34,806 nucleotides of DNA, taken from Bradyrhizobium guangdongense (GTDB lineage: Bacteria > Pseudomonadota > Alphaproteobacteria > Rhizobiales > Xanthobacteraceae). The position numbers and the translations under genes are program-made. Positions 1 through 8,639 of the stretch are shown here, one piece after another (positions within the stretch are counted from its first letter, which is position 1; each line of letters opens with the position of its first letter). The notes beneath the pieces were generated by a model, which saw only the letters and a program-made list of their open reading frames with translations, ran no database searches and had not been told where the DNA came from. The stretch covers positions 1-34,806 of the forward strand of contig NZ_PPPT01000032.1 of the NCBI RefSeq assembly GCF_006483445.1. Direction: 5' to 3'.

Positions 1-2
1 CG

Positions 3-1133
3 ACGCCGGGCCTCGACGTCCGCCGCGCCTTCGGCTTCGTGCGCGACGACGTGCTCAAGACCACCAACAACAAGCAGGAGCCGTTCGTTTACGACTCGCT
101 CGGCGGCGACGACCTGCCGCTGGTGCCGGCCAAGGTCGCTGCCGTGGCGCCGACGGCGGCGCCCGCCAATCCGCAGGCCGAAGTGCGCCGCGACTACGAG
201 CTCGCGCTGCAGGTCGGCAACAAGCCGGCATGGGACGCGTTCCTGGCGCAGCATCCGGATGGTTTCTATTCCAGCCTGGCAAAACTCCAGCTCGACAAGA
301 TTTCTGCCGAGCAGGCCCATGCGGCCGCAACGGAGAAGGCCAAGCAGGCGGAGGCCGAGCGCGATCGCCTCGCCGCGTCAGGTGCGCAGAAGGATGCGCA
401 GGCCAAGGCTGAAGCAAACGCCAAGGCTGCCGAGCAAGCGCAGCTCGCCGCGCAGCAGGCCAAGGAGCAGGCGCAGAAGCAGGCGGCCGCCGCCGAGCAG
501 CAGCGTGTCAATCTTGCGGCGGTTGCGCCGGAGAATTCGGCAGCGCGTGCGGCGCCCGCGGGCACCAGCGTTGCCGCGCTCACACCCGCGACCTCGCAGC
601 TCGATCTCACCAAGGCGGTGCAATCGGAACTCGGCCGCGTCGGATGCTACTCGGGCTCGGCCGACGGCAATTGGAATGCGGCCTCGCAGCGCTCGCTGAC
701 GTTGTTCAACCGCTATGCCGGCACCAAGCTCGACGTCAAGGTTGCCAGCACCGACGCGCTCGACAGCATCAAGACCAGGCAGTCACGCGTCTGCCCCATG
801 ATGTGCGAGCAGGGTTTCAAGGCCGACGGCGACAAGTGCACCAGGATCGTTTGCCGCGACGACTATGTCTTGAACGACGACAATGAGTGCGAGAAGAAGC
901 GCGCCAGCAAGCCGGCGACTGCGAAGCGCGACGACGGCCAGCAGCAGGATCGTCCTGCGCGGCAGCGCGCGCAGGCTGGTGCTGCAGCAGCGGCCGGCGC
1001 AGGCGGCGCTGCCTCTGGTGGTCAAATCTATTGCAACGACCTGATCTGCCGCCCGGTCAGAAAGGGCTGTCGCCTGGGATTCAAGGGTGGCGGCGGTATT
1101 GGAGCCGATCCCAACCCGGAGATCTGCAACTAG
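3..1133 (+). CDS. Caspase-like (peptidase C14 type) protein, 3' part only
   Basis: The frame is open to the left edge, so this is the C-terminal part of a longer protein; the GTG at 39 is probably internal. The first visible residues (TPGLDVRRAFGFVRDDV, then Y-DSLGGDDLPLVP) resemble the end of the caspase-like catalytic domain of rhizobial C14 proteins, in which the peptide SLGG precedes a Pro/Ala linker. The His-Cys dyad would lie upstream of the window and cannot be checked. After the linker come a short helical region, an Ala/Gln/Lys-rich coiled coil (about bases 290-510), a module of about 60 residues with peptidoglycan-binding-like character (around GRVGCYSGSADGNWN), and a Cys-rich tail (CPMMCEQGF, CTRIVC, then C residues near the end). 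The tail suggests an exported location, but no N-terminus is visible. The function is unknown. The caspase assignment is by sequence resemblance only. Confidence 0.7.
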   Translation, partial: TPGLDVRRAFGFVRDDVLKTTNNKQEPFVYDSLGGDDLPLVPAKVAAVAPTAAPANPQAEVRRDYELALQVGNKPAWDAFLAQHPDGFYSSLAKLQLDKISAEQAHAAATEKAKQAEAERDRLAASGAQKDAQAKAEANAKAAEQAQLAAQQAKEQAQKQAAAAEQQRVNLAAVAPENSAARAAPAGTSVAALTPATSQLDLTKAVQSELGRVGCYSGSADGNWNAASQRSLTLFNRYAGTKLDVKVASTDALDSIKTRQSRVCPMMCEQGFKADGDKCTRIVCRDDYVLNDDNECEKKRASKPATAKRDDGQQQDRPARQRAQAGAAAAAGAGGAASGGQIYCNDLICRPVRKGCRLGFKGGGGIGADPNPEICN

Positions 1134-1235
1134 AGCGTTTTCCAGCGAAGTGGAAACCGGTTCGCGTCAAGAAAACGCGTCAAAACAAGAATCTAGAGCC
1201 CCGTTCCGATTCCATCGAAACGGAAAAGGCTCTAG
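1131..1235. repeat. RIME-like palindromic intergenic repeat
   Basis: Two nested palindromes lie side by side. GCGTTTTC at 1135-1142 pairs with GAAAACGC at 1171-1178, and CTAGAGCC at 1193-1200 pairs with GGCTCTAG at 1228-1235. The layout resembles the rhizobial intergenic mosaic elements (RIME-like) that are scattered through rhizobial genomes. The TAG stop codon of the caspase-like gene is the first triplet of the element. The family name is from memory and was not searched. Confidence 0.7.
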
Positions 1236-1238
1236 CCG

Positions 1239-1928
1239 CTACGAGGAAATCGCGCTCGCCGCGATGTTCACCGTCAGCGCCAACAGCGCCGTGTTGTAGA
1301 TGAACGAGACGATGCCGTGCGCGGTCGCGGTGCGGCGAATGGTCTTGTCGGTGATGCCGACGTCGGAGACCTGTGCGGTCATGCCGATGACGAAGGAGAA
1401 ATAGACGAAATCCCAGTAGTCGGCGTGGTCGTCCGTGTCGCCGCTCGGAAACTGCAGGCCGCCGGGCGGGTGACGATAATAGTCATGGGCGTAATGCAGC
1501 GCGAAGGTGGTGTGCACCGCGGCCCATGACAGCGCGATGGTCGAGATCGCAATCGTCAGCTCGAACACGCCGCGATGGGGAACGCCGAGCTCTGCGACGA
1601 TCGCGGCGATGCTGGCGAAGGCGCCGATTGCGCCGACCAGCAGGATCACGAAGCGGCCGTCGTCCTGCATCGCGGCGTCACGGGCGATGCGATCGTGGTC
1701 GCTGTTCAGCATCATGCCATAGACCAGCACGAGATAGGCCGCGATCAGCGCGTCCCAGCCGAGCAACAGCCGCGTCACCAGACGGAACGAGCCGGGCATC
1801 AGCAGGCAGACGAGAATGCCGATGCCGAGCGCGATGAAGGTACGCGGCCGCGCATAAACCACGCGCATCGGCCGCGACATCTTTCGGAAGCGGACAAGGA
1901 CAGGATCGTCTTTGTCGATGCCCGCCAT
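1239..1928 (-). CDS. DUF1345 family membrane protein
   Basis: A 229-residue protein starting MAGIDKDDPVLVRF. A basic N-terminus is followed by hydrophobic segments by eye at about 25-45, 50-70, 95-115, 120-145 and 200-225, so it is an integral inner-membrane protein. The block VHTTFALHYAHDYY followed by a short polar loop and DFVYFSFVIGMTAQVSDV is typical of DUF1345 proteins, which have no established function. The ATG at 1928 is preceded by GGAAGAG and lies 7 bases after the ispA stop, so the two are very probably co-transcribed. The reading frame remains open further upstream inside ispA, but that extension is an Arg/Ser-rich shadow and was discarded. The family call is firm; the function is unknown. 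Confidence 0.85.
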   Translation of the reverse strand: MAGIDKDDPVLVRFRKMSRPMRVVYARPRTFIALGIGILVCLLMPGSFRLVTRLLLGWDALIAAYLVLVYGMMLNSDHDRIARDAAMQDDGRFVILLVGAIGAFASIAAIVAELGVPHRGVFELTIAISTIALSWAAVHTTFALHYAHDYYRHPPGGLQFPSGDTDDHADYWDFVYFSFVIGMTAQVSDVGITDKTIRRTATAHGIVSFIYNTALLALTVNIAASAISS

Positions 1929-1935
1929 CGAGCCG

Positions 1936-2874
1936 TCAGCTCTTCCGCTCGGCGACGAAGTGCGCGGCGGCCTGCAGCACGGCAGCGCGATCGCCGAAGA
2001 TCGACACCGCGGCGTCGGCGCGCGCGAGCAAGTCGCGCACGCGCTGCTTGGCGCCGTCGATGCCGAGCTGGGTGACGAAGGTGGTCTTGCCGAGCGCAGC
2101 ATCGGCCCCGGCCGGCTTGCCGAGTGCAGCCGCATCGCCCTCGACGTCGAGCAGATCGTCGGCGATCTGGAAGGCTTCGCCGAGCGAGCGGCCGTAATCG
2201 TCGAGCGCCTGATATTCCGCATTCGTGGCCTGACCGAGGATCGCGCCCGCGATGCAGCCATAGCGCAGAAGCGCACCGGTCTTCATCTGCTGAATACGGG
2301 CGACATCGATCGGTTCGTTGCCGCCAAAGCGCCCCTCTCCCGCGAGATCGAGGATCTGGCCGCCGACCATGCCGCCGATGCCGGCGCAGCGCGCCAGCGC
2401 GCGCGTCAGCAGCAATCGCACATTGGCGTCGCGATGAATCTCGTCGCGGGTGATGATGTCGAAGGCGATCGTCAACAGGCCGTCGCCGGCGAGGATCGCG
2501 GTCGCATCGTCGGTCTTCTTGTGCAGCGTCGGGCGGCCGCGGCGCAGGTCGGAATTGTCCATCGCGGGCAGATCGTCGTGGATCAGCGAGTAGCAGTGGA
2601 TGCATTCGAGCGCGGCGCCCGCGAGCAGCGCAGCCTCGCGCGGCACGCCGAACACGGCGGCGCTCTCGACCACGAGGAACGGGCGCAGGCGCTTGCCGCC
2701 ACCAAGACTCGAATAGCGCATCGCGTCCATCAGCCGCTTCGGTCGCGCGATCTCGTCGGACAGGACGTCGTCGGAGAGCAGCTTGGCCAGCAGGGCTTCG
2801 GTGTCGTCGGCGGTCTTGTCCAATCGTGCTGCGAAATCGCGTTTTGCGAAGTCGGACGGGGTCGTGCCGGTCAT
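1936..2874 (-). CDS. ispA: Farnesyl diphosphate synthase (polyprenyl synthetase family)
   Basis: This enzyme condenses IPP with DMAPP and then GPP to give farnesyl diphosphate, the precursor of ubiquinone side chains, undecaprenyl phosphate and hopanoids. It is a 312-residue soluble protein. The first Asp-rich motif is [11 protein letters not shown], with Asp100, Asp101 and Asp106 and the two-residue insertion typical of bacterial short-chain synthases. The second is DDLLD at 239-243. GGGKRLRP near residue 60 binds IPP. The sequence just before the first motif ([12 protein letters not shown]) matches the IspA pattern, which favours C15 over longer products; geranylgeranyl synthase is the alternative. 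I chose the ATG at 2874, which has GGAG about 10 bases upstream, over a TTG at 2889. It is the first gene of a pair with the DUF1345 gene and is divergent from mtgA. Confidence 0.92.
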   Translation of the reverse strand: MTGTTPSDFAKRDFAARLDKTADDTEALLAKLLSDDVLSDEIARPKRLMDAMRYSSLGGGKRLRPFLVVESAAVFGVPREAALLAGAALECIHCYSLIHDDLPAMDNSDLRRGRPTLHKKTDDATAILAGDGLLTIAFDIITRDEIHRDANVRLLLTRALARCAGIGGMVGGQILDLAGEGRFGGNEPIDVARIQQMKTGALLRYGCIAGAILGQATNAEYQALDDYGRSLGEAFQIADDLLDVEGDAAALGKPAGADAALGKTTFVTQLGIDGAKQRVRDLLARADAAVSIFGDRAAVLQAAAHFVAERKS

Positions 2875-3034
2875 CAAGAAAGGCTCCAAATACGAAATTG
2901 GCCGGACAATCCTTTATGCGGGCGTGTCAGTCAATCATTTGGAACGCCTTAAAAGCGCTGGAAAAGGCCCGAATTATCACAGACTTAATAGACGAGCCGT
3001 TGTTAATTTTCATTGTCCCGCCGGAAAGCCCCGC

Positions 3035-3709
3035 TTGCGCGCCATCAAAATCATCCTGCTGGTGTGTCTGGTCGCGCTGCTCGTGCCTTATCTGATCGCG
3101 CCGTTCTACCGCACCGGTCATCCGGTCTCGACGCTGATGGCCTGGCGATCGCTCCGCGGCGCGCCGATGCAGCGGCAATGGATCGATCTCGCGGCGATGT
3201 CGCCTTACGTGCCGCGCTCGGTGGTCGCAGCGGAAGACGCCCATTTCTGCAAGCATCGCGGCATCGACTGGGGCGCGCTGCGCGAGGCGATCGACGACGC
3301 GCAGGAGGACGGCACGCCGTTCCGGGGCGCCTCCACCATCACCCAGCAGGTGGCCAAAAACCTGTTCCTCTGGCAGGGCCGGGACCCGGTTCGGAAGGTG
3401 CTGGAATTCCCCCTGGCGCTGTGGATCGACCTGGTGCTGCCCAAGCAGCGGATTCTGGAGATCTACCTCAACATCGCCGAGCTTGGCCCCCAGGGGCAGT
3501 TCGGCGTCGAAGCCGGGGCCGCCCATGCCTTCGGCAAATCGGCTGCCAACCTTTCGCCGCGGGAGGCCGCGCTTCTGGCCTCGATCCTGCCGAACCCGGT
3601 CCGGCGCAGCGCTAAAACTCCCGGGCCGGGCGTCCGGCGGCTGGCGGGGACCTACGTAGCGCGGGCGCAGGCCAGCTCATTGCAGACCTGCTGGCGGGAA
3701 AATCGTTGA
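3035..3709 (+). CDS. mtgA: Monofunctional biosynthetic peptidoglycan transglycosylase
   Basis: This enzyme polymerises lipid II into glycan strands at the periplasmic face of the inner membrane; it has the GT51 domain but no transpeptidase. The 224-residue length is normal for MtgA. One N-terminal membrane anchor (about 4-22) is followed by the GT51 motifs: the catalytic Glu67 in [16 protein letters not shown] at 98-105, KNLFLW, the second conserved acidic region [11 protein letters not shown], and [10 protein letters not shown]. The best start is TTG at 3035, preceded by GGAAAG and followed directly by the anchor (RAIKIILLV). Upstream in-frame codons would add about 80 non-conserved residues overlapping the divergent ispA. 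The TTG start is an inference; the function is secure. Confidence 0.92.
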   Translation: MRAIKIILLVCLVALLVPYLIAPFYRTGHPVSTLMAWRSLRGAPMQRQWIDLAAMSPYVPRSVVAAEDAHFCKHRGIDWGALREAIDDAQEDGTPFRGASTITQQVAKNLFLWQGRDPVRKVLEFPLALWIDLVLPKQRILEIYLNIAELGPQGQFGVEAGAAHAFGKSAANLSPREAALLASILPNPVRRSAKTPGPGVRRLAGTYVARAQASSLQTCWRENR

Positions 3710-3772
3710 TTTCGAGCCATTTTCGGGCGTTTTTTCCGGCCCAATGCCCTAGATTTACGGCCAACCTTCCTC

Positions 3773-3778
3773 TATAAG
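3773..3778 (+). promoter_or_regulatory. Possible -10 element of rpmF
   Basis: TATAAG lies about 94 bases before the rpmF start in an AT-richer stretch after mtgA. No good -35 hexamer is seen at the ideal distance, so this is a weak call. Confidence 0.3.
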
Positions 3779-3871
3779 CGCGGCCTTGATCGGCATTCCG
3801 CTCGCCCCGTCCGGGTGCTGAGCCGTCCTCCGGACGATGCCCCCGAACACCAATCCCTAGAGGATATCGAA

Positions 3872-4054
3872 ATGGCCGTTCCGAGACGTAAAACCTCGCC
3901 GTCGCGCCGTGGCATGCGCCGCTCGGCAGACGCCATCAAGAAGCCGACCTACGTGGAAGACAAGGACTCCGGCGAGCTCCGCCGTCCGCATCATCTCGAC
4001 CTCAAGACCGGCATGTACAAGGGCCGGCAGGTCCTGAAGAAGAAAGAGTCCTGA
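3872..4054 (+). CDS. rpmF: 50S ribosomal protein L32
   Basis: A 60-residue, very basic protein starting [17 protein letters not shown], the characteristic L32 N-terminus, with the central THxx-like region replaced by [19 protein letters not shown] as in alphaproteobacterial L32. It is a structural protein of the large ribosomal subunit near the peptidyl transferase exit region. The ATG at 3872 has AGAGGA at 3859-3864. The same frame is open 57 bases further upstream but without conservation. No zinc-binding Cys set is present, which is the usual alphaproteobacterial, Cys-free form. After the stop there are GC-rich inverted repeats (GGCGGG / CCCGCC near 4072-4091, and GGCGGCG / CGCCGCC around 4125-4151) without a clear T-run. 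Confidence 0.97.
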   Translation: MAVPRRKTSPSRRGMRRSADAIKKPTYVEDKDSGELRRPHHLDLKTGMYKGRQVLKKKES

Positions 4055-4194
4055 GGCCGGTGCGTTCTCGGGCGGGGCGTTTTGACCCGCCTGAATTCGG
4101 CCTATCAGTGAGTAAAGACGGTGACGGCGGCGGAGCTGATGCTTCGCCGCCGCATTGTCCTGCCCGGATGTCTTGATCAGGAAAGCTCAAGCCG

Positions 4195-4824
4195 ATGGTC
4201 GGTTTCCCGCTGCTTCTCATCCCGCTCGCGGTCTACAACATCATCGCCTTCCTGATGCCGAGCGTGTCCTTCGGCGACGTGCTGTTCCGCGTGCCGATGA
4301 TCACCGGCGAAGCCTGGGCCGTCACGCTCAACGATCTCCTGCTTGCGCTCGGCATCGTGCTTCTGTTGCTCGAAGTGGTGAAGGGCGCGCGGCCCGGCTC
4401 GAAATTCCTGATGGATCATTTGCTGTCGCTGATCGTGTTCGGCGCCGCCGCGGCCGAATTCGTGATGTGGCCGAAGTTCGGCAACTCCACCTTCTTCCTG
4501 CTGACGCTGCTCGCAATGGCCGATTTCTTCGGCGGCGTCGCGCAGCGCTCGCGCCGCCGCGTCGTGTATGCCGAGGCGGCGCCTGCGCCGCGCAAGTCGC
4601 GCCGTCGCGAAGCTGAAGAGGTTGAGGAGGCGCCAGTCGTCGAGCCGCGCCTCGAGCAGCCGGCACCCGCGCCGCAGCCTGCGCCTCCTGCACCGACGGC
4701 GCAGTCAATCGCCGAATCCGTGCTGAAGGATCATCCGGCGCCGCGTCCGACCGCGCCGGAAGTCTCGCCGCAGCTCCAGCCGAGCAACGGCACGCAGGCT
4801 TCGCCCGACCAGCCGCAGCGCTAA
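4195..4824 (+). CDS. Conserved membrane protein with Pro/Ala-rich cytoplasmic tail, function unknown
   Basis: A 209-residue protein. The first 125 residues hold four hydrophobic segments by eye (about 3-22, 45-62, 77-95 and 99-115). The rest is a basic stretch (QRSRRRVVY, RKSRRREAEE) followed by an acidic and then Pro/Ala/Gln-rich low-complexity tail with no recognisable domain. The ATG at 4195 has GGAAAG about 11 bases upstream. It follows rpmF in the same direction with a 140-base gap. By the positive-inside rule the Arg cluster after the last helix suggests a cytoplasmic tail. I do not recognise a named family. Confidence 0.75.
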   Translation: MVGFPLLLIPLAVYNIIAFLMPSVSFGDVLFRVPMITGEAWAVTLNDLLLALGIVLLLLEVVKGARPGSKFLMDHLLSLIVFGAAAAEFVMWPKFGNSTFFLLTLLAMADFFGGVAQRSRRRVVYAEAAPAPRKSRRREAEEVEEAPVVEPRLEQPAPAPQPAPPAPTAQSIAESVLKDHPAPRPTAPEVSPQLQPSNGTQASPDQPQR

Positions 4825-4843
4825 GCGTTTCAGTCGATGTCGT

Positions 4844-5161
4844 TCAGGCGACCTGTCGCGTCCGCGAACTGACGCTGGGCAGTGGACGCTTGTTGCCATA
4901 GGCCAGGTTGGCATCCGCGGGTGAAGCCCGACGCAGGCGGCTTGCCTGCGGTACGTGCTCGGCATTGGCGATCAACTGGGTGACGAAGCTCGGGTCGGGT
5001 CGCGGCAGCACGCTCTTGTGGACCCATGCCAGGGTCGGCGTCAGCGGGACCAGTCCGGTGCCCGTGCCGTGCTCGCCTGCCTCGTCTGGTTGGTTGGTAC
5101 TCAACATCGCATACCCGGCTCGACTGTCGCGTTTCGGGACGCGACGCCCTGTGCGTGTCAT
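4844..5161 (-). CDS. Small conserved-looking protein of unknown function
   Basis: A 105-residue reading frame, soluble and basic. The central part (VHKSVLPRPDPSFVTQLIA, then A-EHVPQASRLRRASPADA) resembles a small protein family I have seen in rhizobia with the pattern PRPDPSFV-QLIA-AE, then LRRA-PADA. No function is known to me. Two starts are possible: ATG at 5161, or ATG at 5107 (MLSTNQPDEAGE), which gives 87 residues. Neither has a strong Shine-Dalgarno sequence. It converges with the membrane protein gene ending at 4824. The frame is supported by resemblance and codon bias, not by a search. Confidence 0.6.
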   Translation of the reverse strand: MTRTGRRVPKRDSRAGYAMLSTNQPDEAGEHGTGTGLVPLTPTLAWVHKSVLPRPDPSFVTQLIANAEHVPQASRLRRASPADANLAYGNKRPLPSVSSRTRQVA

Positions 5162-5319
5162 GTACTCGCAAGGCCTATGCCGGCCGGGCCGATATGGTTC
5201 CCAAGTGCCTTTCGAACGTGGTTTCCAGACTGTTAATGAACTTTGCCTAGGGTCGGAGGCGAATCTGGCTCTATCCTGAGCCGGGCGGAAGGTTTTCGCT
5301 GTCCCGAAACGAGGCGATC

Positions 5320-7014
5320 TTGACCCTTTTCATGCCGCAAGCCTCCGACATCCTCGCTTCCCTCGGGCAGGCCGTGTTCGTCTGGGATATCGCAAGTGAC
5401 GCGATCCAGTGGGGCGACCAGGCCGGACAGATCTTTGCGGGCATTCCGCCGGAGAAGCTCGCCTCCGGCGCCGAATTCGCAAAGCTGATCGAGCCGTCGC
5501 AATCGATCCGCACCGCAGCCCTCGCGCTGACCTCCGCCGTGCATGGCGCCGACGGCACGCCCTACCGCGTCGAATACGGCGTGCGCATGAGCGCGTCCGA
5601 GCCGGTGGTCTGGATCGAGGAGACCGGCCGCTGGTTCGCTGGCCCCGACGGCCGCCCGGTGCGCGCGCAGGGCATCATTCGCGTCAACAATGAACGTCAC
5701 GCCCGCGATGAGGAACTGACGAAGCTCGCGCGCCTCGATCCGCTGACCGGCGAATTGAACCGCACCCATCTGATCGCAGCCCTAGCGGAAGCCATCGAGG
5801 AGTCGACCCGCTTCCGCTCGACCTGCGCCTTCATGCTGGTCGGCATCGATCATCTCGCCCGCGTCAACGACGCCTTCGGCTTCGACGTCGCCGACGCCGT
5901 GATCCTCGACATCGCAAAGCGCATCCGCACGCGGCTGCGCGGCGGCGACGTGCTGGGGCGCTTCTCCGGCAACAAGTTCGGCCTGATCCTGAAGAATTGC
6001 ACGATCGACGACATGAACGTTGCTGCCGAGCGGTTCCTCGCCGGCATTCGTGACGAGGTGGTGCCGACGAAATCCGGACCGGTGTCGGTGACGGCATCGA
6101 TCGGTGCCGTCAGCGTGCCGCGCTATGCGCGCAATGCCGACGAAGCCATCAACCGCGCCCATGAGACGCTGGATGCCGCAAAGCACCGGCGCGCCGGCTC
6201 GTTCGGTACCTGGAAGCCGAATGCCGAGCGCGACGCGCAGCGCCGCGTCAACATCCGCGTCACCGACGAGATCGTCACCGCGCTGAACGAGCGCCGCATC
6301 GTGCTGGCCTATGAGCCTGTCGTGGCGGCCGCCTCGCGCGAGAACGCGTTCTACGAATGCCTGGTGCGGATGGAGCAGGGCGACGGCTCAACGCTGCTCG
6401 CGCCCGATATCGTGCCGGTCGCCGAGCGCCTCGGCTTGATTCGTCTGGTTGACCATCGCGTGCTCGAGCTCGTGGTCGCCGAACTTGCGGCTTCGCCCGA
6501 CGTACAGCTCAGCCTCAACATTTCGCCGGACACCACGATGGATCCGGACTGGTGGGCGTCAATCGAATCGCTGATGTGCGCGCATCCCGGCGTCGCCGAA
6601 CGGCTGATCGTCGAGATCACCGAGACGGTGGCGATCCAGGACATCGACGACGTCCGCGCCTTCGTCGGCCGGCTCAAGAGCTTCGGCAGCCGCATCGCGA
6701 TCGACGACTTTGGTGCCGGCTACACCTCGTTCCGGAATCTGCGCAAGCTCGGCGTTGATATCGTCAAGATCGACGGCGCCTTCGTGCAGAACATCACCCG
6801 TTCAGCCGACGACCGCGCCTTCGTGCAGACCCTGATCGACCTCGCCCGCCGTCTCGAGATCAAGACGGTCGCCGAATGGGTGCAGGACGATGAGGCCGCC
6901 AACCTGCTGCGCGACTGGGGCTGCGACTTCATCCAGGGGCGGCTGATCGGCCTGGCCTCAGCCGAGCGCCCGTGGGGCGCCCCGCCGGACAGTGTGCTGC
7001 CTGCCGCTGGGTAG
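5320..7014 (+). CDS. PAS-like / degenerate GGDEF / EAL protein (c-di-GMP signalling)
   Basis: A 564-residue cytoplasmic protein without membrane segments. Residues 10-120 look like a PAS sensor; 135-295 form a GGDEF domain; 310-545 form an EAL domain. The GGDEF signature is SGNKF (216-220), so diguanylate cyclase activity is unlikely. The upstream I-site RxxD survives as RGGD (207-210). The EAL signature is ECL (346-348), but the metal and catalytic residues appear present: Glu346, Asn400, Glu432, Asp462-Asp463, Lys483, Glu519 and Gln539. It is therefore plausibly a c-di-GMP phosphodiesterase with a regulatory GGDEF domain, as in Caulobacter PdeA-type proteins; this is inference. The TTG at 5320 has GAGG five bases upstream; the ATG at 5332 is the alternative. 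It is a single gene, with no partner in the same direction. Confidence 0.9.
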   Translation: MTLFMPQASDILASLGQAVFVWDIASDAIQWGDQAGQIFAGIPPEKLASGAEFAKLIEPSQSIRTAALALTSAVHGADGTPYRVEYGVRMSASEPVVWIEETGRWFAGPDGRPVRAQGIIRVNNERHARDEELTKLARLDPLTGELNRTHLIAALAEAIEESTRFRSTCAFMLVGIDHLARVNDAFGFDVADAVILDIAKRIRTRLRGGDVLGRFSGNKFGLILKNCTIDDMNVAAERFLAGIRDEVVPTKSGPVSVTASIGAVSVPRYARNADEAINRAHETLDAAKHRRAGSFGTWKPNAERDAQRRVNIRVTDEIVTALNERRIVLAYEPVVAAASRENAFYECLVRMEQGDGSTLLAPDIVPVAERLGLIRLVDHRVLELVVAELAASPDVQLSLNISPDTTMDPDWWASIESLMCAHPGVAERLIVEITETVAIQDIDDVRAFVGRLKSFGSRIAIDDFGAGYTSFRNLRKLGVDIVKIDGAFVQNITRSADDRAFVQTLIDLARRLEIKTVAEWVQDDEAANLLRDWGCDFIQGRLIGLASAERPWGAPPDSVLPAAG

Positions 7015-7018
7015 GAAT

Positions 7019-7110
7019 CGTGGGGTGGGCAAAGCGAAGCGTGCCCACCGCTTCTGTCGCATTCGCGGAAAGATGGTGGGCACGGCCAAGAGCGCCTTTG
7101 CCCACTCTAC
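7019..7110. repeat. Palindromic intergenic repeat between convergent genes
   Basis: Nested inverted repeats: GTGGGGTGGGCAAAG (7020-7034) against CTTTGCCCACTCTAC (7096-7110), and inside them GTGCCCACC (7041-7049) against GGTGGGCAC (7075-7083). It sits between the convergent EAL gene and tctA. A long RNA hairpin could form from either strand, so it could act as a bidirectional transcription or mRNA end. I recall similar GGTGGGCAAAGC-type repeats as common in Bradyrhizobium. Confidence 0.7.
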
Positions 7111-7126
7111 GGCACCGGTATTCTCC

Positions 7127-8635
7127 TCACGCGCCCTCGTCCAACGCCACCAGCTCGCGCTTCCTGCGCAGGGTGGGCAACAGCGGGGCGATCAGCAGCA
7201 CCAGTGCGAAGACGAGGCAGGTCGCCGAGATCGGCCGCTGCACGAAGGTCCAGAGATCGCCCTGCGACAGGATCAGCGACTTGCGTAAGTTGTTCTCCAT
7301 CATCGGTCCGAGCACGAAGGCCAGCACCAGGGGTGCGGGCTCGAAGCCGAGCTTGCGCATGAAGTAGCCGATGACGCCGAAGGCGATCATCACATAGACG
7401 TCGAACACGTTGTTGCTGGAGCAGTAGACGCCGAGGATCGTGAACAGGATGATCAGCGGGAACAGGATGTTGTAGGGCAGCTTGAGGAGCTGCACCCACA
7501 TGCCGATCATCGGCAGATTGAGCACCAGCAGCATGAGATTGCCGATATACATGCTGGCGACGATGCCCCAGAACAGGCCGGGGTTTTGCGTGATCAGCAG
7601 CGGCCCCGGCTGCAATCCGTGAATCACGAAGGCGCCGAGCAGTAGCGCCATCACCACGTTCGGCGGGATGCCGAGCGTCATGAGCGGAATGAACGCGCCG
7701 CCGGCGGCCGCGTTGTTGGCGGATTCCGGGCCCGCGACGCCCTCGATCGCGCCATGGCCAAAACGCTCCGGCGTCTTCGACAACCGCTTCTCCAGTGCAT
7801 AGGACGCAAACGACGCCACCACCGCGCCGCCGCCCGGCAAAATGCCGAGCAGGAAGCCCAGTAAGGTGCCGCGCGCCACCGGCCCTGCGCTCGCCTGCCA
7901 GTCGGCCTTGTTGGGCAACAGCTGCGTGATCTTGGTGTTGATGATGTCGCGTTTGAGCACCTGCTCGGTGTTGAGCAACACCTCGGCGACGCCGAACAGA
8001 CCCATCACCACGGGCACGAGGCCGATGCCGTCGATCAGCTCCATGCGACCAAAAGTCAGGCGCGGTTGCGCGGTGATGCTGTCGAGACCGATCAGCCCGA
8101 GCACGACGCCGATACAGGCCATCAGGAGCGCCTTGGGCATCGATCCTTGGGTGAGGAAGGTGAGCACGACGAGGCCGAGCACCATCAGGCTGAAATATTC
8201 GGCAGGTCCAAACGCGATCGCGATGCCCGCGAGCTTTGGCGCCACCAGCATCAGCGCGACGAGCGCAAAGGTGCCGGCGATGAAGGAGCCGAAGGCGGAG
8301 ATGCCGAGCGCGGGGCCGGCGCGGCCCTGCTTGGCCATCTGGTGGCCGTCGATGCAGGTGACGACGGAGGCCGCTTCGCCGGGGATGTTGACCAGGATCG
8401 AGGTCGTCGATCCCCCGTACATCGAGCCATAATAGATGCCGGCCATCATGATGATGCCTGATTCCGGCGTGCCCGACAGCGTCACCGGCAGCAACAGCGA
8501 CATCGCCGAGATCGGCCCGATGCCGGGCAGCACGCCGACCAGCGTGCCGATGAACACGCCGATGAAACAATAGAGCAGGTTGATCGGCAGCAGCGCGACG
8601 CCGAACCCGTGCGCGACGTTGGCAAGCGTATCCAT
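7127..8635 (-). CDS. tctA: Tripartite tricarboxylate transporter large permease, TctA family
   Basis: A 502-residue integral membrane protein with about 11-12 hydrophobic segments. TctA proteins form the large membrane subunit that couples uptake of a carboxylate, delivered by the periplasmic TctC, to an ion gradient. Diagnostic stretches are [17 protein letters not shown] (about 34-50), [57 protein letters not shown] and the final MENNLRKSL. The two repeated G-PG-G motifs reflect the internal duplication of the family. The start at 8635 follows the tctB stop by 4 bases, so translation is probably coupled. The substrate cannot be read from sequence; citrate and other di- or tricarboxylates are possible, as TctC paralogues are diverse in this group. 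Confidence 0.95.
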   Translation of the reverse strand: MDTLANVAHGFGVALLPINLLYCFIGVFIGTLVGVLPGIGPISAMSLLLPVTLSGTPESGIIMMAGIYYGSMYGGSTTSILVNIPGEAASVVTCIDGHQMAKQGRAGPALGISAFGSFIAGTFALVALMLVAPKLAGIAIAFGPAEYFSLMVLGLVVLTFLTQGSMPKALLMACIGVVLGLIGLDSITAQPRLTFGRMELIDGIGLVPVVMGLFGVAEVLLNTEQVLKRDIINTKITQLLPNKADWQASAGPVARGTLLGFLLGILPGGGAVVASFASYALEKRLSKTPERFGHGAIEGVAGPESANNAAAGGAFIPLMTLGIPPNVVMALLLGAFVIHGLQPGPLLITQNPGLFWGIVASMYIGNLMLLVLNLPMIGMWVQLLKLPYNILFPLIILFTILGVYCSSNNVFDVYVMIAFGVIGYFMRKLGFEPAPLVLAFVLGPMMENNLRKSLILSQGDLWTFVQRPISATCLVFALVLLIAPLLPTLRRKRELVALDEGA

Positions 8636-8639
8636 GCGA

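Noticed and set aside
1912..2952. A 346-codon plus-strand open frame opposite ispA
   Set aside because: Antisense to a secure FPP synthase gene; no conserved motif.
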